From Streptomyces sp. NRRL S-37 (GTDB lineage: Bacteria > Actinomycetota > Actinomycetes > Streptomycetales > Streptomycetaceae): 64,000 bases of DNA. The DNA lies in NCBI RefSeq assembly GCF_000721605.1, contig NZ_JOIZ01000007.1:1-64000 (forward strand). The letters run 5' to 3'. Position numbers and translations under genes: made by a program. The notes below the pieces were generated by a model. That model was given only the letters and a program-made list of their open reading frames with translations. It was not told the origin of the DNA and made no database searches. Of this stretch, positions 1 to 8,143 are shown one piece after another. Every line of letters begins with the position of its first letter. Position 1 is the stretch's first letter.

Positions 1-46
1 CCCCCTCACGGAACTCGGCGTCGTAGATGCGCTTCCTGGATGCCAT
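1..46 (-). CDS. IS3-type transposase OrfA, N-terminus only (cut by window edge)
   Basis: Reading leftward from the ATG at 46 gives MASRKRIYDAEFREG before the window ends. Basic residues followed by Y-x-x-EFR is the usual opening of the helix-turn-helix OrfA proteins of IS3-family elements (HTH_Tnp_1 family), which bind the terminal repeats and, with OrfB, catalyse transposition. Only 15 residues are visible, so the family call is tentative; another transposase with the same type of N-terminus is possible. It lies directly against an integrase tail on the opposite strand, consistent with an insertion into that gene. Confidence 0.5.
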   Translation of the reverse strand, partial: MASRKRIYDAEFREG

Positions 47-98
47 GACCCCCAACTATCCCTCCGGTCACGGTCTCCACAGTAGGAGGGGAGATGCA
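1..98 (-). mobile_element. Right end of an insertion sequence (boundary approximate)
   Basis: The partial transposase starts at 46 and the integrase reading frame on the plus strand resumes near 98. The 50 or so bases between match the usual distance from orfA to the terminal inverted repeat in IS3 elements, which end in CA; a TGCA stands at 95-98. The other end of the element, its inverted repeat and any target duplication are outside the window, so the exact boundary is inferred. Confidence 0.35.
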
Positions 99-247
99 CG
101 CACCTGCTGCCGTCCAGCGAGAGCCGGACCCGCAAGGCGATAGACGACGCCTTCACCGGCGCGGAGCCGTTGGAAACCGGAGAGCCCCAGGGCACATCAC
201 CACCTCCAGAAAAACCAATGTGCCCTCAATGTGCCCCGGCCGCCTGA
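98..247 (+). pseudogene. Tyrosine integrase, C-terminal remnant
   Basis: The frame ending at the TGA of 245-247 reads THLLPSSESRTRKAIDDAF followed by a variable Pro/Glu-rich tail ending MCPQCAPAA. The (Y)THLLPSSE-x-RTR-x-AIDDAF pattern is the segment that normally follows the catalytic tyrosine in integrases of actinobacterial integrative elements and phages. The tyrosine codon that should precede Thr is missing and everything upstream is replaced by the insertion sequence. The gene is therefore dead here and marks an old integration site. No tRNA or att duplication was recognised next to it. Confidence 0.55.
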
Positions 248-270
248 CGGCCCCTCCCCGGCACGCAAAA

Positions 271-294
271 GGGCGAGGCCCGAAGACCCCGCCC
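271..294 (-). terminator. Intrinsic terminator of the small minus-strand gene at 315-746
   Basis: On the minus strand the transcript forms a 10-bp GC-rich stem (285-294 with 271-280, including two G-U pairs) closed by a TTCG tetraloop and followed directly by TTTT at 267-270. It sits 20 bases after the stop of the 315-746 gene and has the form expected of a Rho-independent terminator. Confidence 0.7.
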
Positions 295-314
295 GACCCT
301 CACGAAACCCCAGC

Positions 315-746
315 TCAGGGCCACACCAAGCAGTACGCCTGATGCCCCGCCTCGTGCAGCCGGTGCGAGAAGTCCTGCCACTCGTGGAGCAGCTGGTACA
401 CGTTGAACGCGTCCCGCGGGCCGCCGCGGTCCGGGACCGTCGACCAGATGAAGGCCGCCGCGCCGACCGCCTCCTCGCCTATGCCGCGCAGGGGGTCGAC
501 GACCGTCATGGGGAGTTTCACGACCGCGTAGTCGGGGTGCAGGACGACCAGTTCCAGGGGCGGGACCTTGTGCAGGGGGACGCCCTCGATGCCCGTGAGG
601 ACCATCGCGGCCATGGTCTCCGGCTTGATCTTGGTGAACATGCCGCCCATGCCGAGCTCGTCGCCGCCGAGCTCCTCGGGGCGCATCGATATCGGGACGC
701 GGGCCGCGGTGGCGCCGTCCGGCGCACCGAAATACTTGTACGTCAC
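315..746 (-). CDS. Conserved hypothetical protein, 143 aa
   Basis: I do not recognise a function. The protein starts [20 protein letters not shown] from a GTG at 744-746. A longer frame reaches 926, but its extra 60 residues are low-complexity and arginine-rich, so the GTG start is preferred. Features are a GGMF segment, a hydrophobic [20 protein letters not shown] stretch, and a C-terminal half rich in aromatic residues and His ([20 protein letters not shown]). There is no signal peptide or convincing membrane helix. It is transcribed away from hemL and has its own terminator, so it is probably monocistronic. Confidence 0.6.
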   Translation of the reverse strand: MTYKYFGAPDGATAARVPISMRPEELGGDELGMGGMFTKIKPETMAAMVLTGIEGVPLHKVPPLELVVLHPDYAVVKLPMTVVDPLRGIGEEAVGAAAFIWSTVPDRGGPRDAFNVYQLLHEWQDFSHRLHEAGHQAYCLVWP

Positions 747-1228
747 CCCCACCCGACCACCATTCCTGCTCCCCGCCCCCCTCAGGGGGTCGATCCGCTC
801 CGGCTCGCCGCGCGTGCGGCGTGTCTCGTCCGTGTCCTCCGCCTCGCGCCGCCGGTGCCTTCCCCGCCGGGCGCGCCGAGGACCCAGGTCATCAGTCCCC
901 TCGCCCAGTCCGCCACCGCGATGCATATCTCCACCCGACTGCTTTTCTAGGACGCGTGGCCCCCGCCGCGCAACCCGATCATCGTGTCAGTGACCTCCCC
1001 CACGGCCGCCCGCCGAAACGTGCGGTGAAGCATCTGCCCGCGGGGTGTCCGCAGCCTCCGGCCGGCCCCGGCCGTGTGAGCTGTGTGTATCAGACGTCAG
1101 TTTCGCAGATCACGGCCGAACGGGGGCCGGATGCCGCAGTCCGCCCCTGGCCTACCCTGGACACGTCATACGCACCCGGAGCCGGGAAACCCCCGGAATG
1201 TCGGAGAAGGTCGGAGAAGTCGCAGGTC
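747..1228. other. Intergenic region upstream of hemL
   Basis: These 482 bases lie between divergent genes. Open frames cross them on both strands but show arginine/proline-rich translations typical of non-coding high-GC DNA. A TACCCT at 1153-1158 has the form of a Streptomyces -10 hexamer (TANNNT) about 70 bases before hemL, without a clear -35. I see no riboswitch-like structure or RNA gene. Confidence 0.4.
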
Positions 1229-2545
1229 ATGAGCGAACTGCCATATTCATACGAAGCCCGAGCCTCGCAGGCGCTGTTCGACCGTGCCGCGGCCGTCACG
1301 CCTGGCGGCGTGAACTCGCCGGTGCGCGCCTTCCGCGCCGTCGGCGGCACGCCCCGGTTCATGGTGTCGGGCACCGGCCCGTACCTGACCGACGCCGACG
1401 GACGCGAGTACGTCGACCTGGTCTGCTCCTGGGGGCCGATGATCCTCGGACACGCGCACCCCGAGGTGATCGCCGCCGTGCAGGAGGCCGTCGCGCGCGG
1501 CACGTCCTTCGGCACGCCCGGTGAGGGCGAGGTCGCGCTCGCCGAGGAGATGACCGCCCGGATCGAGCCGCTGGAGCAGGTGCGGCTCGTCTCCAGCGGC
1601 ACCGAGGCCACCATGTCGGCGATCCGCCTCGCGCGCGGCTTCACGCAGCGCACCAAGGTGGTCAAGTTCGCCGGCTGCTACCACGGGCACGTCGACTCGC
1701 TGCTCGCCTCCGCCGGCTCCGGGGTGGCCACGTTCGCGCTGCCCGACACGCCCGGTGTGACCGGCGCCCAGGCCGGCGACACCATCGTGCTGCCGTACAA
1801 CAACCTCGACGCCGTGCACGCCGCGTTCGCCGCGCACCCCGGTGAGATCGCCTGCGTGATCACCGAGGCGTCGCCGGGCAACATGGGCGTCGTACCGCCG
1901 CTGCCAGGGTTCAACCAGGGGCTGAAGGACGCGTGCGCCGCGAACGGCGCGCTGTACATCTCCGACGAGGTCATGACGGGGTTCCGGACCAGCCGCGCCG
2001 GATGGTACGGCGTCGACGGCGTCCGCCCCGACCTGATGACCTTCGGCAAGGTGATGGGCGGCGGCTTCCCGGCCGCGGCCTTCGGCGGGCGCGCCGACGT
2101 CATGGCGCACCTCGCCCCCGCCGGGCCCGTCTACCAGGCCGGCACCCTCTCCGGTAACCCCGTCGCCACCGCCGCCGGGCTCGCCCAGCTGCGGCTGCTC
2201 GACGACGCCGCGTACGAGAAGGTGAACGCCGTCTCGGCGCAGATCCAGTCGCTCGTGACCGAGGCGCTGACCAAGGAGGGTGTCGCGCACACGCTGCAGA
2301 ACGCCTCCAACATGTTCTCGGTCTTCTTCACCGACCGCCCGGTGCGGAACTACGAGGAGGCGAAGACGCAGGAGTCGTTCCGCTTCACCGCGTTCTTCCA
2401 CTCCCTCCTCGCGAACGGCGTCTACCTCCCGCCGTCGTCCTTCGAGTCCTGGTTCGTGTCCACCGCGCACGACGAGCGGGCCGTCCAGCGGATCGCCGAC
2501 GCCCTTCCGGCGGCGGCCCGAGCGGCAGCGGAGGCGACCGCGTGA
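1229..2545 (+). CDS. hemL: Glutamate-1-semialdehyde 2,1-aminomutase
   Basis: This PLP enzyme converts glutamate-1-semialdehyde to 5-aminolevulinate, the last step of the C5 route to tetrapyrroles, in the cytoplasm. The 438-aa product matches the usual family length (about 430). It contains the N-terminal [12 protein letters not shown] signature, the [10 protein letters not shown] phosphate-binding loop, the [11 protein letters not shown] segment whose Asp contacts the pyridine nitrogen, and [11 protein letters not shown] carrying the PLP-binding lysine. The ATG at 1229 is chosen because homology starts at once ([14 protein letters not shown]); the open frame extends upstream without conserved sequence. 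It overlaps the next gene by four bases (GTGA), and haem made here is needed by the downstream cytochrome c system. Confidence 0.97.
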   Translation: MSELPYSYEARASQALFDRAAAVTPGGVNSPVRAFRAVGGTPRFMVSGTGPYLTDADGREYVDLVCSWGPMILGHAHPEVIAAVQEAVARGTSFGTPGEGEVALAEEMTARIEPLEQVRLVSSGTEATMSAIRLARGFTQRTKVVKFAGCYHGHVDSLLASAGSGVATFALPDTPGVTGAQAGDTIVLPYNNLDAVHAAFAAHPGEIACVITEASPGNMGVVPPLPGFNQGLKDACAANGALYISDEVMTGFRTSRAGWYGVDGVRPDLMTFGKVMGGGFPAAAFGGRADVMAHLAPAGPVYQAGTLSGNPVATAAGLAQLRLLDDAAYEKVNAVSAQIQSLVTEALTKEGVAHTLQNASNMFSVFFTDRPVRNYEEAKTQESFRFTAFFHSLLANGVYLPPSSFESWFVSTAHDERAVQRIADALPAAARAAAEATA

Positions 2546-3234
2546 GCACCGTGAAGAAGGACGACGACGTCACCGTCGTCCACCTCATGCGGCACGGCGA
2601 GGTCGAGAACCCGGACGGTGTCCTCTACGGCCGTCTCGCCGGCTACCACCTCTCCGAGCTGGGCCGGCGCATGGCCGACCGGGTCGGCGAGCACCTCGCC
2701 TCCCGCGACATCACGTATGTCGTCGCCTCCCCGCTGGAGCGGGCACAGGAGACGGCCGAGCCCATCGCCAAGGCGCACGGCCTGGACATCGCCTCCGACG
2801 AGCGGCTGATCGAGGCGGAGAACGTCTTCCAGGGCAAGACCTTCGGCATCGGCGACGGCGCGCTGCGCCGCCCGGCGAACTGGAAGCACGTCGTCAACCC
2901 GTTCAAGCCGTCCTGGGGCGAGCCGTACGTCGACCAGGTCATCCGCATGATGGGCGCGCTGAACTCGGCCAAGGACGCGGCGCGGGGACACGAGGCGGTG
3001 CTGGTCAGCCACCAGCTGCCGATCTGGATCGTGCGGTCGTACGTGGAGAAGCGGCGGCTGTGGCACGACCCGCGCAAGCGGCAGTGCACGCTCGCCTCGC
3101 TCACCACCTTCACCTACCAGGGCGACAGGATCGTCTCCGTCGGCTACAGCGAGCCGGCCCGCGATCTCGTCCCCGCGCATCTGCTCGCGGGCGCCAAGCC
3201 GGTGAAGGGGAAGGGCAAGGCGTTCGGGGCGTGA
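2542..3234 (+). CDS. Histidine phosphatase (phosphoglycerate mutase-like) family protein
   Basis: The 230-aa protein has the RHG signature ([13 protein letters not shown], about residue 16) that supplies the nucleophilic histidine, an [13 protein letters not shown] motif with the conserved Arg, an acid residue in [11 protein letters not shown], and a second catalytic His in [10 protein letters not shown]. This is the histidine phosphatase superfamily; whether it acts on a small phosphoester or a protein cannot be told. Its GTG start overlaps the hemL stop by four bases, implying translational coupling. There is no signal peptide, so it is cytoplasmic. Confidence 0.88.
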   Translation: MSTVKKDDDVTVVHLMRHGEVENPDGVLYGRLAGYHLSELGRRMADRVGEHLASRDITYVVASPLERAQETAEPIAKAHGLDIASDERLIEAENVFQGKTFGIGDGALRRPANWKHVVNPFKPSWGEPYVDQVIRMMGALNSAKDAARGHEAVLVSHQLPIWIVRSYVEKRRLWHDPRKRQCTLASLTTFTYQGDRIVSVGYSEPARDLVPAHLLAGAKPVKGKGKAFGA

Positions 3235-3270
3235 CGCCCGCCGCCCGGGGCCGGGCTCGCGCCCGCCCCG

Positions 3271-3407
3271 GACCGGGGTTGCGCCCGCCCCCCGGGCCGG
3301 GGTTGCACCCGTCCGGGTCCGGCGTCACGCCAGTCCGGGTCCGGCGCGATGCCCGCCGTGCAAGACCGGGGTTGCACCCGTCCGGGACCGGGGTTGCACC
3401 CGTCCGG
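3271..3407. repeat. Cluster of degenerate 22-24-bp direct repeats
   Basis: Between the phosphatase gene and the lipoprotein gene a unit close to GACCGGGGTTGCACCCGTCC recurs about six times. Two perfect adjacent copies lie at 3364-3385 and 3386-3407, good copies at 3271-3292 and 3295-3318, and decayed copies at 3319-3364. Each unit contains an internal GGGTTGCACCC inverted repeat, so RNA from the block could fold into a row of small hairpins. The units are contiguous, so this is not a CRISPR. The rest of the gap to 3542 shows nothing further that I can name. Confidence 0.6.
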
Positions 3408-3542
3408 GACCGTGACGCGGTGCCCGGCGGGGGCCATGCTTTCGAAAACCGTTGCGAAACCCTCGCATCCGTTCGGGAACCCTCGTCTCCGTCGCGTCCT
3501 CTGAGTGAGTGACCACCAGAGGACGTGACGAACGGGGTTGCC

Positions 3543-4844
3543 ATGCGCAGTCTCACCCGTAGGGGAATGCTCGGACTCGGGGCGGGGGCCGCTGCCGCCG
3601 CCTCGCTGGCCGGGTGCGGCGGCCACAAGGACGCGGACGGCCCCGGCGGGTCCCGTCCCGGCGGTGACCGGGCCGGCGCGCAGGAGCCGGAACCGGACCC
3701 GAAGCCGACGAGGACGGCCCGCCCGATCGGCGACGGCTCGACCTCCTTCACCGGCGAGCAGCCCCACCAGCCCGAGGCGCCGGTGCCGCTGGAGCCGGGC
3801 CAGACCCCGCCGCAGTTCGTCGTCTTCTCCTGGGACGGAGCCGGCGAGGTCGGCAACGGCCTCTTCCCGCGCTTCCTGGACCTCGCCAAGGAGCACGGCG
3901 CGTCCATGACCTTCTTCCTCTCGGGCCTCTACCTGCTCCCCGAGTCGAAGAAGCGCCTCTACGACCCCCCGAACAACCCGCGCGGCGCCTCCGACATCGG
4001 CTACCTCACCGACGCCCACATCAAGGACACGCTGAAGAACGTCCGCCGTGCCTGGCTCGAAGGGCACGAGATCGGCACCCACTTCAACGGCCACTTCTGC
4101 GGCGGCTCCGGCAGCGTCGGCAACTGGACCCCCCAGCAGTGGCGCAGCGAGATCGAGCAGGCCAAGTCCTTCGTCAAGGAGTGGCGGACCAACTCCGGCT
4201 GGACCGACCTGGAGCCGCTCCCCTTCGACTACGACAAGGAGCTCGTCGGCGCCCGGACGCCCTGTCTGCTCGGCCAGGACAAGCTGCTGCCCACCGCCCG
4301 CGAGCTCGGCTGGCGCTACGACTCCTCCTCGCCCGGCGGCCGCCAGGTCTGGCCGTCGAAGAAGCAGGGCATATGGGACCTCCCCCTGCAGCAGATCCCG
4401 TTCCCCGGCCACTCCTTCGAGGTCCTGTCGATGGACTACAACATCCTCGCCAACCAGTCGGTCAACTCGACCAACGCGCCCGCCCACAACCACCCCGGCT
4501 GGCGCCGGCAGGCGGCCCAGGCGTACATATCCGGCTTCCAGCGGGCCTACGAGACGAACCGCGCGCCGTTCTTCATCGGCAACCACTTCGAGCAGTGGAA
4601 CGGCGGCATCTACATGGACGCCGTGGAGGAGGCCCTCAAGCACATCGCGCGGGAGAAGGAGAAGGGCGGCGACGTGAGGCTCGTCTCCTTCCGGCAGTTC
4701 ACCGACTGGCTGGACGCGCAGAGGCCCGAGGTCCTGGAGCGGTTCCGCACCCTGGACGTCGGCCAGGAACCGGCCGGTGGCTGGAAGGCGTTCGCGAAGG
4801 ACACCGGCGGGGCGAGCGGAACAGGTGCCGGCAACGGCGCCTGA
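3543..4844 (+). CDS. Polysaccharide deacetylase-like (NodB-fold) lipoprotein
   Basis: The N-terminus has a twin-arginine-type run (SLTRRGMLGLGAG), a hydrophobic segment and a lipobox-like SLAGC, so the product is probably exported and lipid-anchored. After a Pro/Glu-rich linker the domain begins FVVFSWDGAGE, continues with TFFLSGLYLL and EGHEIGTHFNGH, and runs to about residue 420. These match the NodB fold: the Asp of SWDG and the His of GTHFNGH stand where metal ligands and catalytic Asp lie in carbohydrate esterase 4 enzymes. Strict motif spacing is altered, so activity on cell-wall glycan is inferred. A GTG at 3525 is an alternative start. It precedes the cytochrome c maturation genes. 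Confidence 0.75.
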   Translation: MRSLTRRGMLGLGAGAAAAASLAGCGGHKDADGPGGSRPGGDRAGAQEPEPDPKPTRTARPIGDGSTSFTGEQPHQPEAPVPLEPGQTPPQFVVFSWDGAGEVGNGLFPRFLDLAKEHGASMTFFLSGLYLLPESKKRLYDPPNNPRGASDIGYLTDAHIKDTLKNVRRAWLEGHEIGTHFNGHFCGGSGSVGNWTPQQWRSEIEQAKSFVKEWRTNSGWTDLEPLPFDYDKELVGARTPCLLGQDKLLPTARELGWRYDSSSPGGRQVWPSKKQGIWDLPLQQIPFPGHSFEVLSMDYNILANQSVNSTNAPAHNHPGWRRQAAQAYISGFQRAYETNRAPFFIGNHFEQWNGGIYMDAVEEALKHIAREKEKGGDVRLVSFRQFTDWLDAQRPEVLERFRTLDVGQEPAGGWKAFAKDTGGASGTGAGNGA

Positions 4845-4846
4845 AA

Positions 4847-4864
4847 TGCGGGTTTCCACCCGCA
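4847..4864 (+). terminator. Short hairpin after the NodB-like gene
   Basis: A perfect 7-bp stem (TGCGGGT / ACCCGCA) with a TTCC loop lies immediately behind the stop codon. There is no T run, so it is either a weak terminator or an mRNA-stabilising hairpin separating this gene from resA. Confidence 0.35.
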
Positions 4865-4910
4865 CGGGGGGTGCGCAAGATCCCCGGAACGGGCATGCGA
4901 AACTTTTCAC

Positions 4911-5570
4911 ATGAGTGCCGCCAGCCGCGCCCCCCAGCGCTCGAACCGAGCCGTTCACAGCCCGGACCGTGCCCTCCGTGCCCCGCGCGCCCGCCGCCGC
5001 GCCACCCTGGCCGCCGGCGCTGCCGCGGCCGCGCTGCTCGTCTCCGCCTGCGGCTCCGGCGGAACGTCCGGCGGGGGCGGCAACACCAACTTCGTCACCG
5101 GCAGCGACGGCATCTCCACCGTCCCCCGGGGCGAGCGGGCCGCCGCGCCCGACCTGTCCGGGAAGACCCTCGAGGGCGAGCAGCTCGACGTCGCCGACTA
5201 CAAGGGCAAGGTCGTCGTCCTCAACGTCTGGGGCTCCTGGTGCAACCCCTGCCGCGCGGAGGCCAAGTACTTCGCCAAGGTGGCCGAGGAGTACGCCGAC
5301 CAGGACGTGCAGTTCGTCGGCATCAACACCCGCGACGGCAGCACCACGGCCGCCCTCGCCTTCGAGAAGGACTTCGGCATCCCCTACCCGAGCCTGTACG
5401 ACCCCACGGGCAAGCTGATGCTCCGCTTCGAGAAGGGCACCCTCAACCCGCAGGCCGTCCCCTCCACCCTGGTCCTGGACCGGGACGGGAAGATCGCGGC
5501 CCGCGCGCTGGCCCAGCTCGACGACGAGCGGCTGCTGAAGATGCTCAAGCCGGTCGTCGCGGAGAAGTGA
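4911..5570 (+). CDS. resA: TlpA/ResA-type thiol-disulfide oxidoreductase, lipoprotein
   Basis: The thioredoxin-fold protein has the active-site motif WCNPC inside VVVLNVWGSWCNPCRAE, a later cis-Pro segment (NPQAVPSTLVLDRDG) and a C-terminal helix. The first 50 residues contain a long basic n-region, an Ala-rich hydrophobic core and the lipobox LLVSAC, so it is anchored on the outer face of the membrane. ResA proteins keep apocytochrome c CXXCH thiols reduced for haem attachment, taking electrons from CcdA. The next gene is ccdA after one base, which supports that pairing. Confidence 0.9.
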   Translation: MSAASRAPQRSNRAVHSPDRALRAPRARRRATLAAGAAAAALLVSACGSGGTSGGGGNTNFVTGSDGISTVPRGERAAAPDLSGKTLEGEQLDVADYKGKVVVLNVWGSWCNPCRAEAKYFAKVAEEYADQDVQFVGINTRDGSTTAALAFEKDFGIPYPSLYDPTGKLMLRFEKGTLNPQAVPSTLVLDRDGKIAARALAQLDDERLLKMLKPVVAEK

Positions 5571-5571
5571 C

Positions 5572-6384
5572 GTGACGGCTCTGCACACGCTGGCCGCCGA
5601 AGCCGGCCACCACGGCACGGTGCTCACCCTGGCCGCCGGCGCGGGCTACAACGGCACGGTGCTCAACGGCGCCCTGCTGGTCTCCCTGCCCATCGCGCTG
5701 CTCGGCGGGCTCGTCTCCTTCTTCTCGCCCTGCGTCCTGCCGCTGGTCCCCGGCTACCTCTCCTACGTCACCGGCGTCTCCGGCACCGACCTCGCCGAGG
5801 CCCGGCGCGGCCGCATGGTCATCGGCGCCTCCCTCTTCGTGCTCGGCTTCACCGCCGTGTTCGTCTCCGGCGGCGCCTTCTTCGGCTACTTCGGGCAGAC
5901 CCTCCAGGAACAGTCGGACGTCCTGTCCAAGGTGCTCGGCGTCCTCATGGTCCTCATGGGCGTCTTCTTCATGGGCCTGATGCCCTGGCTCACCCAGCGC
6001 GAGTTCCGCTTCCACAAGCGGCCGGCCGCCGGACTGGTCGGCGCCCCCGTCCTCGGCGCCCTCTTCGGCATCGGCTGGACCCCCTGCATCGGCCCCACCC
6101 TCGCCTCCGTCCTCACCCTCTCCGCACAGCAGGAGAGCGCCGGACGCGGCGCCCTGCTGACCGTCGCGTACTGTCTGGGGCTGGGCGTGCCCTTCGTGCT
6201 CGCCGCCGTGGCCTTCCGCAAGGCGCTCGGAGCCTTCGGCTGGGTCAAGCGGCACTACGTCTGGGTCCTGCGCGTCGGCGGCACGATGATGATCGCGACC
6301 GGTGTGCTGCTGCTGACCGGCGCGTGGGACAGCCTCGTGGCGGAGATGCAGACCTGGTCCAACGGCTTCACTGTGGGGATCTGA
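5572..6384 (+). CDS. ccdA: Cytochrome c biogenesis membrane protein CcdA
   Basis: CcdA moves electrons from cytoplasmic thioredoxin across the membrane to ResA. The 270-aa protein has about six hydrophobic helices and the two conserved cysteines of the family, in FFSPCVLPLVPGYLSYV (first helix) and GIGWTPCIGPTL (fourth). Length is normal once a short N-terminal extension (residues 1-25) is allowed for. The start is a GTG one base after the resA stop; downstream resB follows after four bases, so the genes form one operon. Confidence 0.92.
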   Translation: MTALHTLAAEAGHHGTVLTLAAGAGYNGTVLNGALLVSLPIALLGGLVSFFSPCVLPLVPGYLSYVTGVSGTDLAEARRGRMVIGASLFVLGFTAVFVSGGAFFGYFGQTLQEQSDVLSKVLGVLMVLMGVFFMGLMPWLTQREFRFHKRPAAGLVGAPVLGALFGIGWTPCIGPTLASVLTLSAQQESAGRGALLTVAYCLGLGVPFVLAAVAFRKALGAFGWVKRHYVWVLRVGGTMMIATGVLLLTGAWDSLVAEMQTWSNGFTVGI

Positions 6385-6388
6385 CCCG

Positions 6389-8143
6389 ATGAGCAAGACG
6401 ACAACCGACGACTCCCACCGGGCCGCCGACGACACCTCCAAGGCCGCCGACGACCAGGACCTCGGCGCCGCCGGCTCCCAGCTGTCCACCGCGCCCACGG
6501 AGGACGCGCCGAACCTGCCCTCCCTCGGCGTCATCGGCTGGGCCCGCTGGTTCTGGCGGCAGCTCACCTCCATGCGGGTCGCGCTGCTGCTCCTGCTGCT
6601 GCTGTCGCTGGGCGCGATCCCCGGCTCGCTCATCCCGCAGACCGGCATCGACGAGACGGCGGTCGCCGACTTCCGCGAGCGCCACGACGTCCTCGCGCCC
6701 CTCTACGACAAGCTCGGGCTCTTCCACGTCTACAGCTCGGTGTGGTTCTCCGCGATCTACATCCTGCTGTTCGTCTCCCTCATCGGCTGCATCGTGCCCC
6801 GCACCTGGCAGTTCGTGGGCCAGCTGCGCGGCCGCCCGCCGGGCGCGCCCCGCCGGCTGACCCGGCTGCCCGCCCACACCACCTGGCGCACCGAGGCCGA
6901 ACCCGAGGCCGTCCGCGAGGCCGCGCTCGCCCTGCTGAAGAAGCGCCGCTTCCGCGCCCACCTCGCCGGTGACGCCGTCGCCGCCGAGAAGGGCTATCTG
7001 CGCGAGGTCGGCAACCTGCTCTTCCACATCGCGCTGATCGTGATGCTGATCGCCTTCGGCTGGGGCCAGCTCTTCAAGTCCGAGGGCAACAAGCTGATCG
7101 TCGAGGGGGACGGCTTCGCCAACACGCTCACCCAGTACGACGACTTCAAGTCCGGCAGCCTCTTCACCAACGACGACCTGGAGCCGTTCAGCTTCGACGT
7201 CAAGGAGTTCACCGGCACCTACGAGCGCACCGGCCCCAACAAGGGCACCCCGCGCACGTACCAGTCGGAGCTCACCTACACCGAGGGAGCGGACGGCAAG
7301 GAGAAGACGGCCCTCGTCAAGGTGAACAAGCCCCTGGAGATCGGCGACGCCAAGGTCTACCTCGTCAGCCACGGCTACGCGCCCGTCATCACCGTCCGCG
7401 ACGGCAAGGGCAAGATCGTCTACCGGGACGCGGTGCCGCTGCTGCCGCTCGATGCCAACGTCACCTCCTCCGGCGTGGTCAAGGTCCTCGACGGCTACCG
7501 CAACCCCGGGGGCGAGAAGGAGCAGCTCGGCTTCAACGCCTTCTTCGTGCCCACCTTCGGCGGCTCCGCCGCCGGCACGATGCTCTCCCAGTTCCCCGCG
7601 CTGGACTATCCGGTGCTCGCGCTCTCCGCCTACCACGGTGACCTGAAGGCCGACTCCGGCATTCCGCAGAGCGTGTACCAGATGGACAAGACGAAGATGA
7701 AGGAGTTCAAGGACGCCGAGGGCGAGCTGTTCAAGAAGCTGCTCACGCCCGGCGAGACCATGACGCTCCCGGACGGCGCCGGCTCGGTCACCTTCGAGAA
7801 GGACGTCAGGGAATGGGCCGGCTTCCAGATCGTCCAGGAGCCGGGCGGCGGCTGGGCGCTCGGCGGCGCGGTCGCCGCGATCGCCGGTCTCGCCGGCTCC
7901 CTGTTCATCCAGCGCCGCCGTGTGTGGGTGCGCGCGGTACGCGGCGAGGACGGCGTGACCGTCGTCGAGATGGCCGGCCTCGGCCGCAGCGAGTCCGCGA
8001 AGGTGCCCGAGGAACTCGGCGACCTCGCCGGAATCCTCTACGACCGGGCACCGGCCGCACCCGACCCCTCCCCGGACCCGACCGACTCCACCGACACCGC
8101 CACCGATCCCGAAGCCGTACCTGCCGAAGGGGCTGAGAAATGA
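6389..8143 (+). CDS. resB: Cytochrome c biogenesis protein ResB
   Basis: ResB is one half of the System II (Ccs) cytochrome c synthase, which exports haem and ligates it to apocytochrome c. The 584-aa protein shows the standard layout: a 45-residue acidic N-terminal tail, a first helix (MRVALLLLLLLSLGAIPGSL) with the P-x-S-L-I-P-Q motif, two further helices (HVYSSVWFSAIYILLFVSLIG; LLFHIALIVMLIAFGWG), a large extracytoplasmic domain at about 230-490, and a last helix followed by an acidic tail. It overlaps the next gene by four bases (ATGA). Confidence 0.93.
   Translation: MSKTTTDDSHRAADDTSKAADDQDLGAAGSQLSTAPTEDAPNLPSLGVIGWARWFWRQLTSMRVALLLLLLLSLGAIPGSLIPQTGIDETAVADFRERHDVLAPLYDKLGLFHVYSSVWFSAIYILLFVSLIGCIVPRTWQFVGQLRGRPPGAPRRLTRLPAHTTWRTEAEPEAVREAALALLKKRRFRAHLAGDAVAAEKGYLREVGNLLFHIALIVMLIAFGWGQLFKSEGNKLIVEGDGFANTLTQYDDFKSGSLFTNDDLEPFSFDVKEFTGTYERTGPNKGTPRTYQSELTYTEGADGKEKTALVKVNKPLEIGDAKVYLVSHGYAPVITVRDGKGKIVYRDAVPLLPLDANVTSSGVVKVLDGYRNPGGEKEQLGFNAFFVPTFGGSAAGTMLSQFPALDYPVLALSAYHGDLKADSGIPQSVYQMDKTKMKEFKDAEGELFKKLLTPGETMTLPDGAGSVTFEKDVREWAGFQIVQEPGGGWALGGAVAAIAGLAGSLFIQRRRVWVRAVRGEDGVTVVEMAGLGRSESAKVPEELGDLAGILYDRAPAAPDPSPDPTDSTDTATDPEAVPAEGAEK

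Noticed and set aside
3271..3407. CRISPR array
   Set aside because: Repeat units are contiguous or decayed, without unique spacers of constant length, and no cas genes are near.
3476..3500. SigE-like promoter (GGAAC at 3476-3480 with a downstream CGTC-like sequence) before the NodB-like gene
   Set aside because: Only the -35 half fits well; the spacing and -10 are ambiguous in such GC-rich sequence.
3144..5627. An 827-codon minus-strand open frame
   Set aside because: It is antisense to the NodB-like and resA genes, which have clear motifs. Long antisense frames are normal in high-GC DNA, and its translation is low-complexity Gly/Val/Arg.
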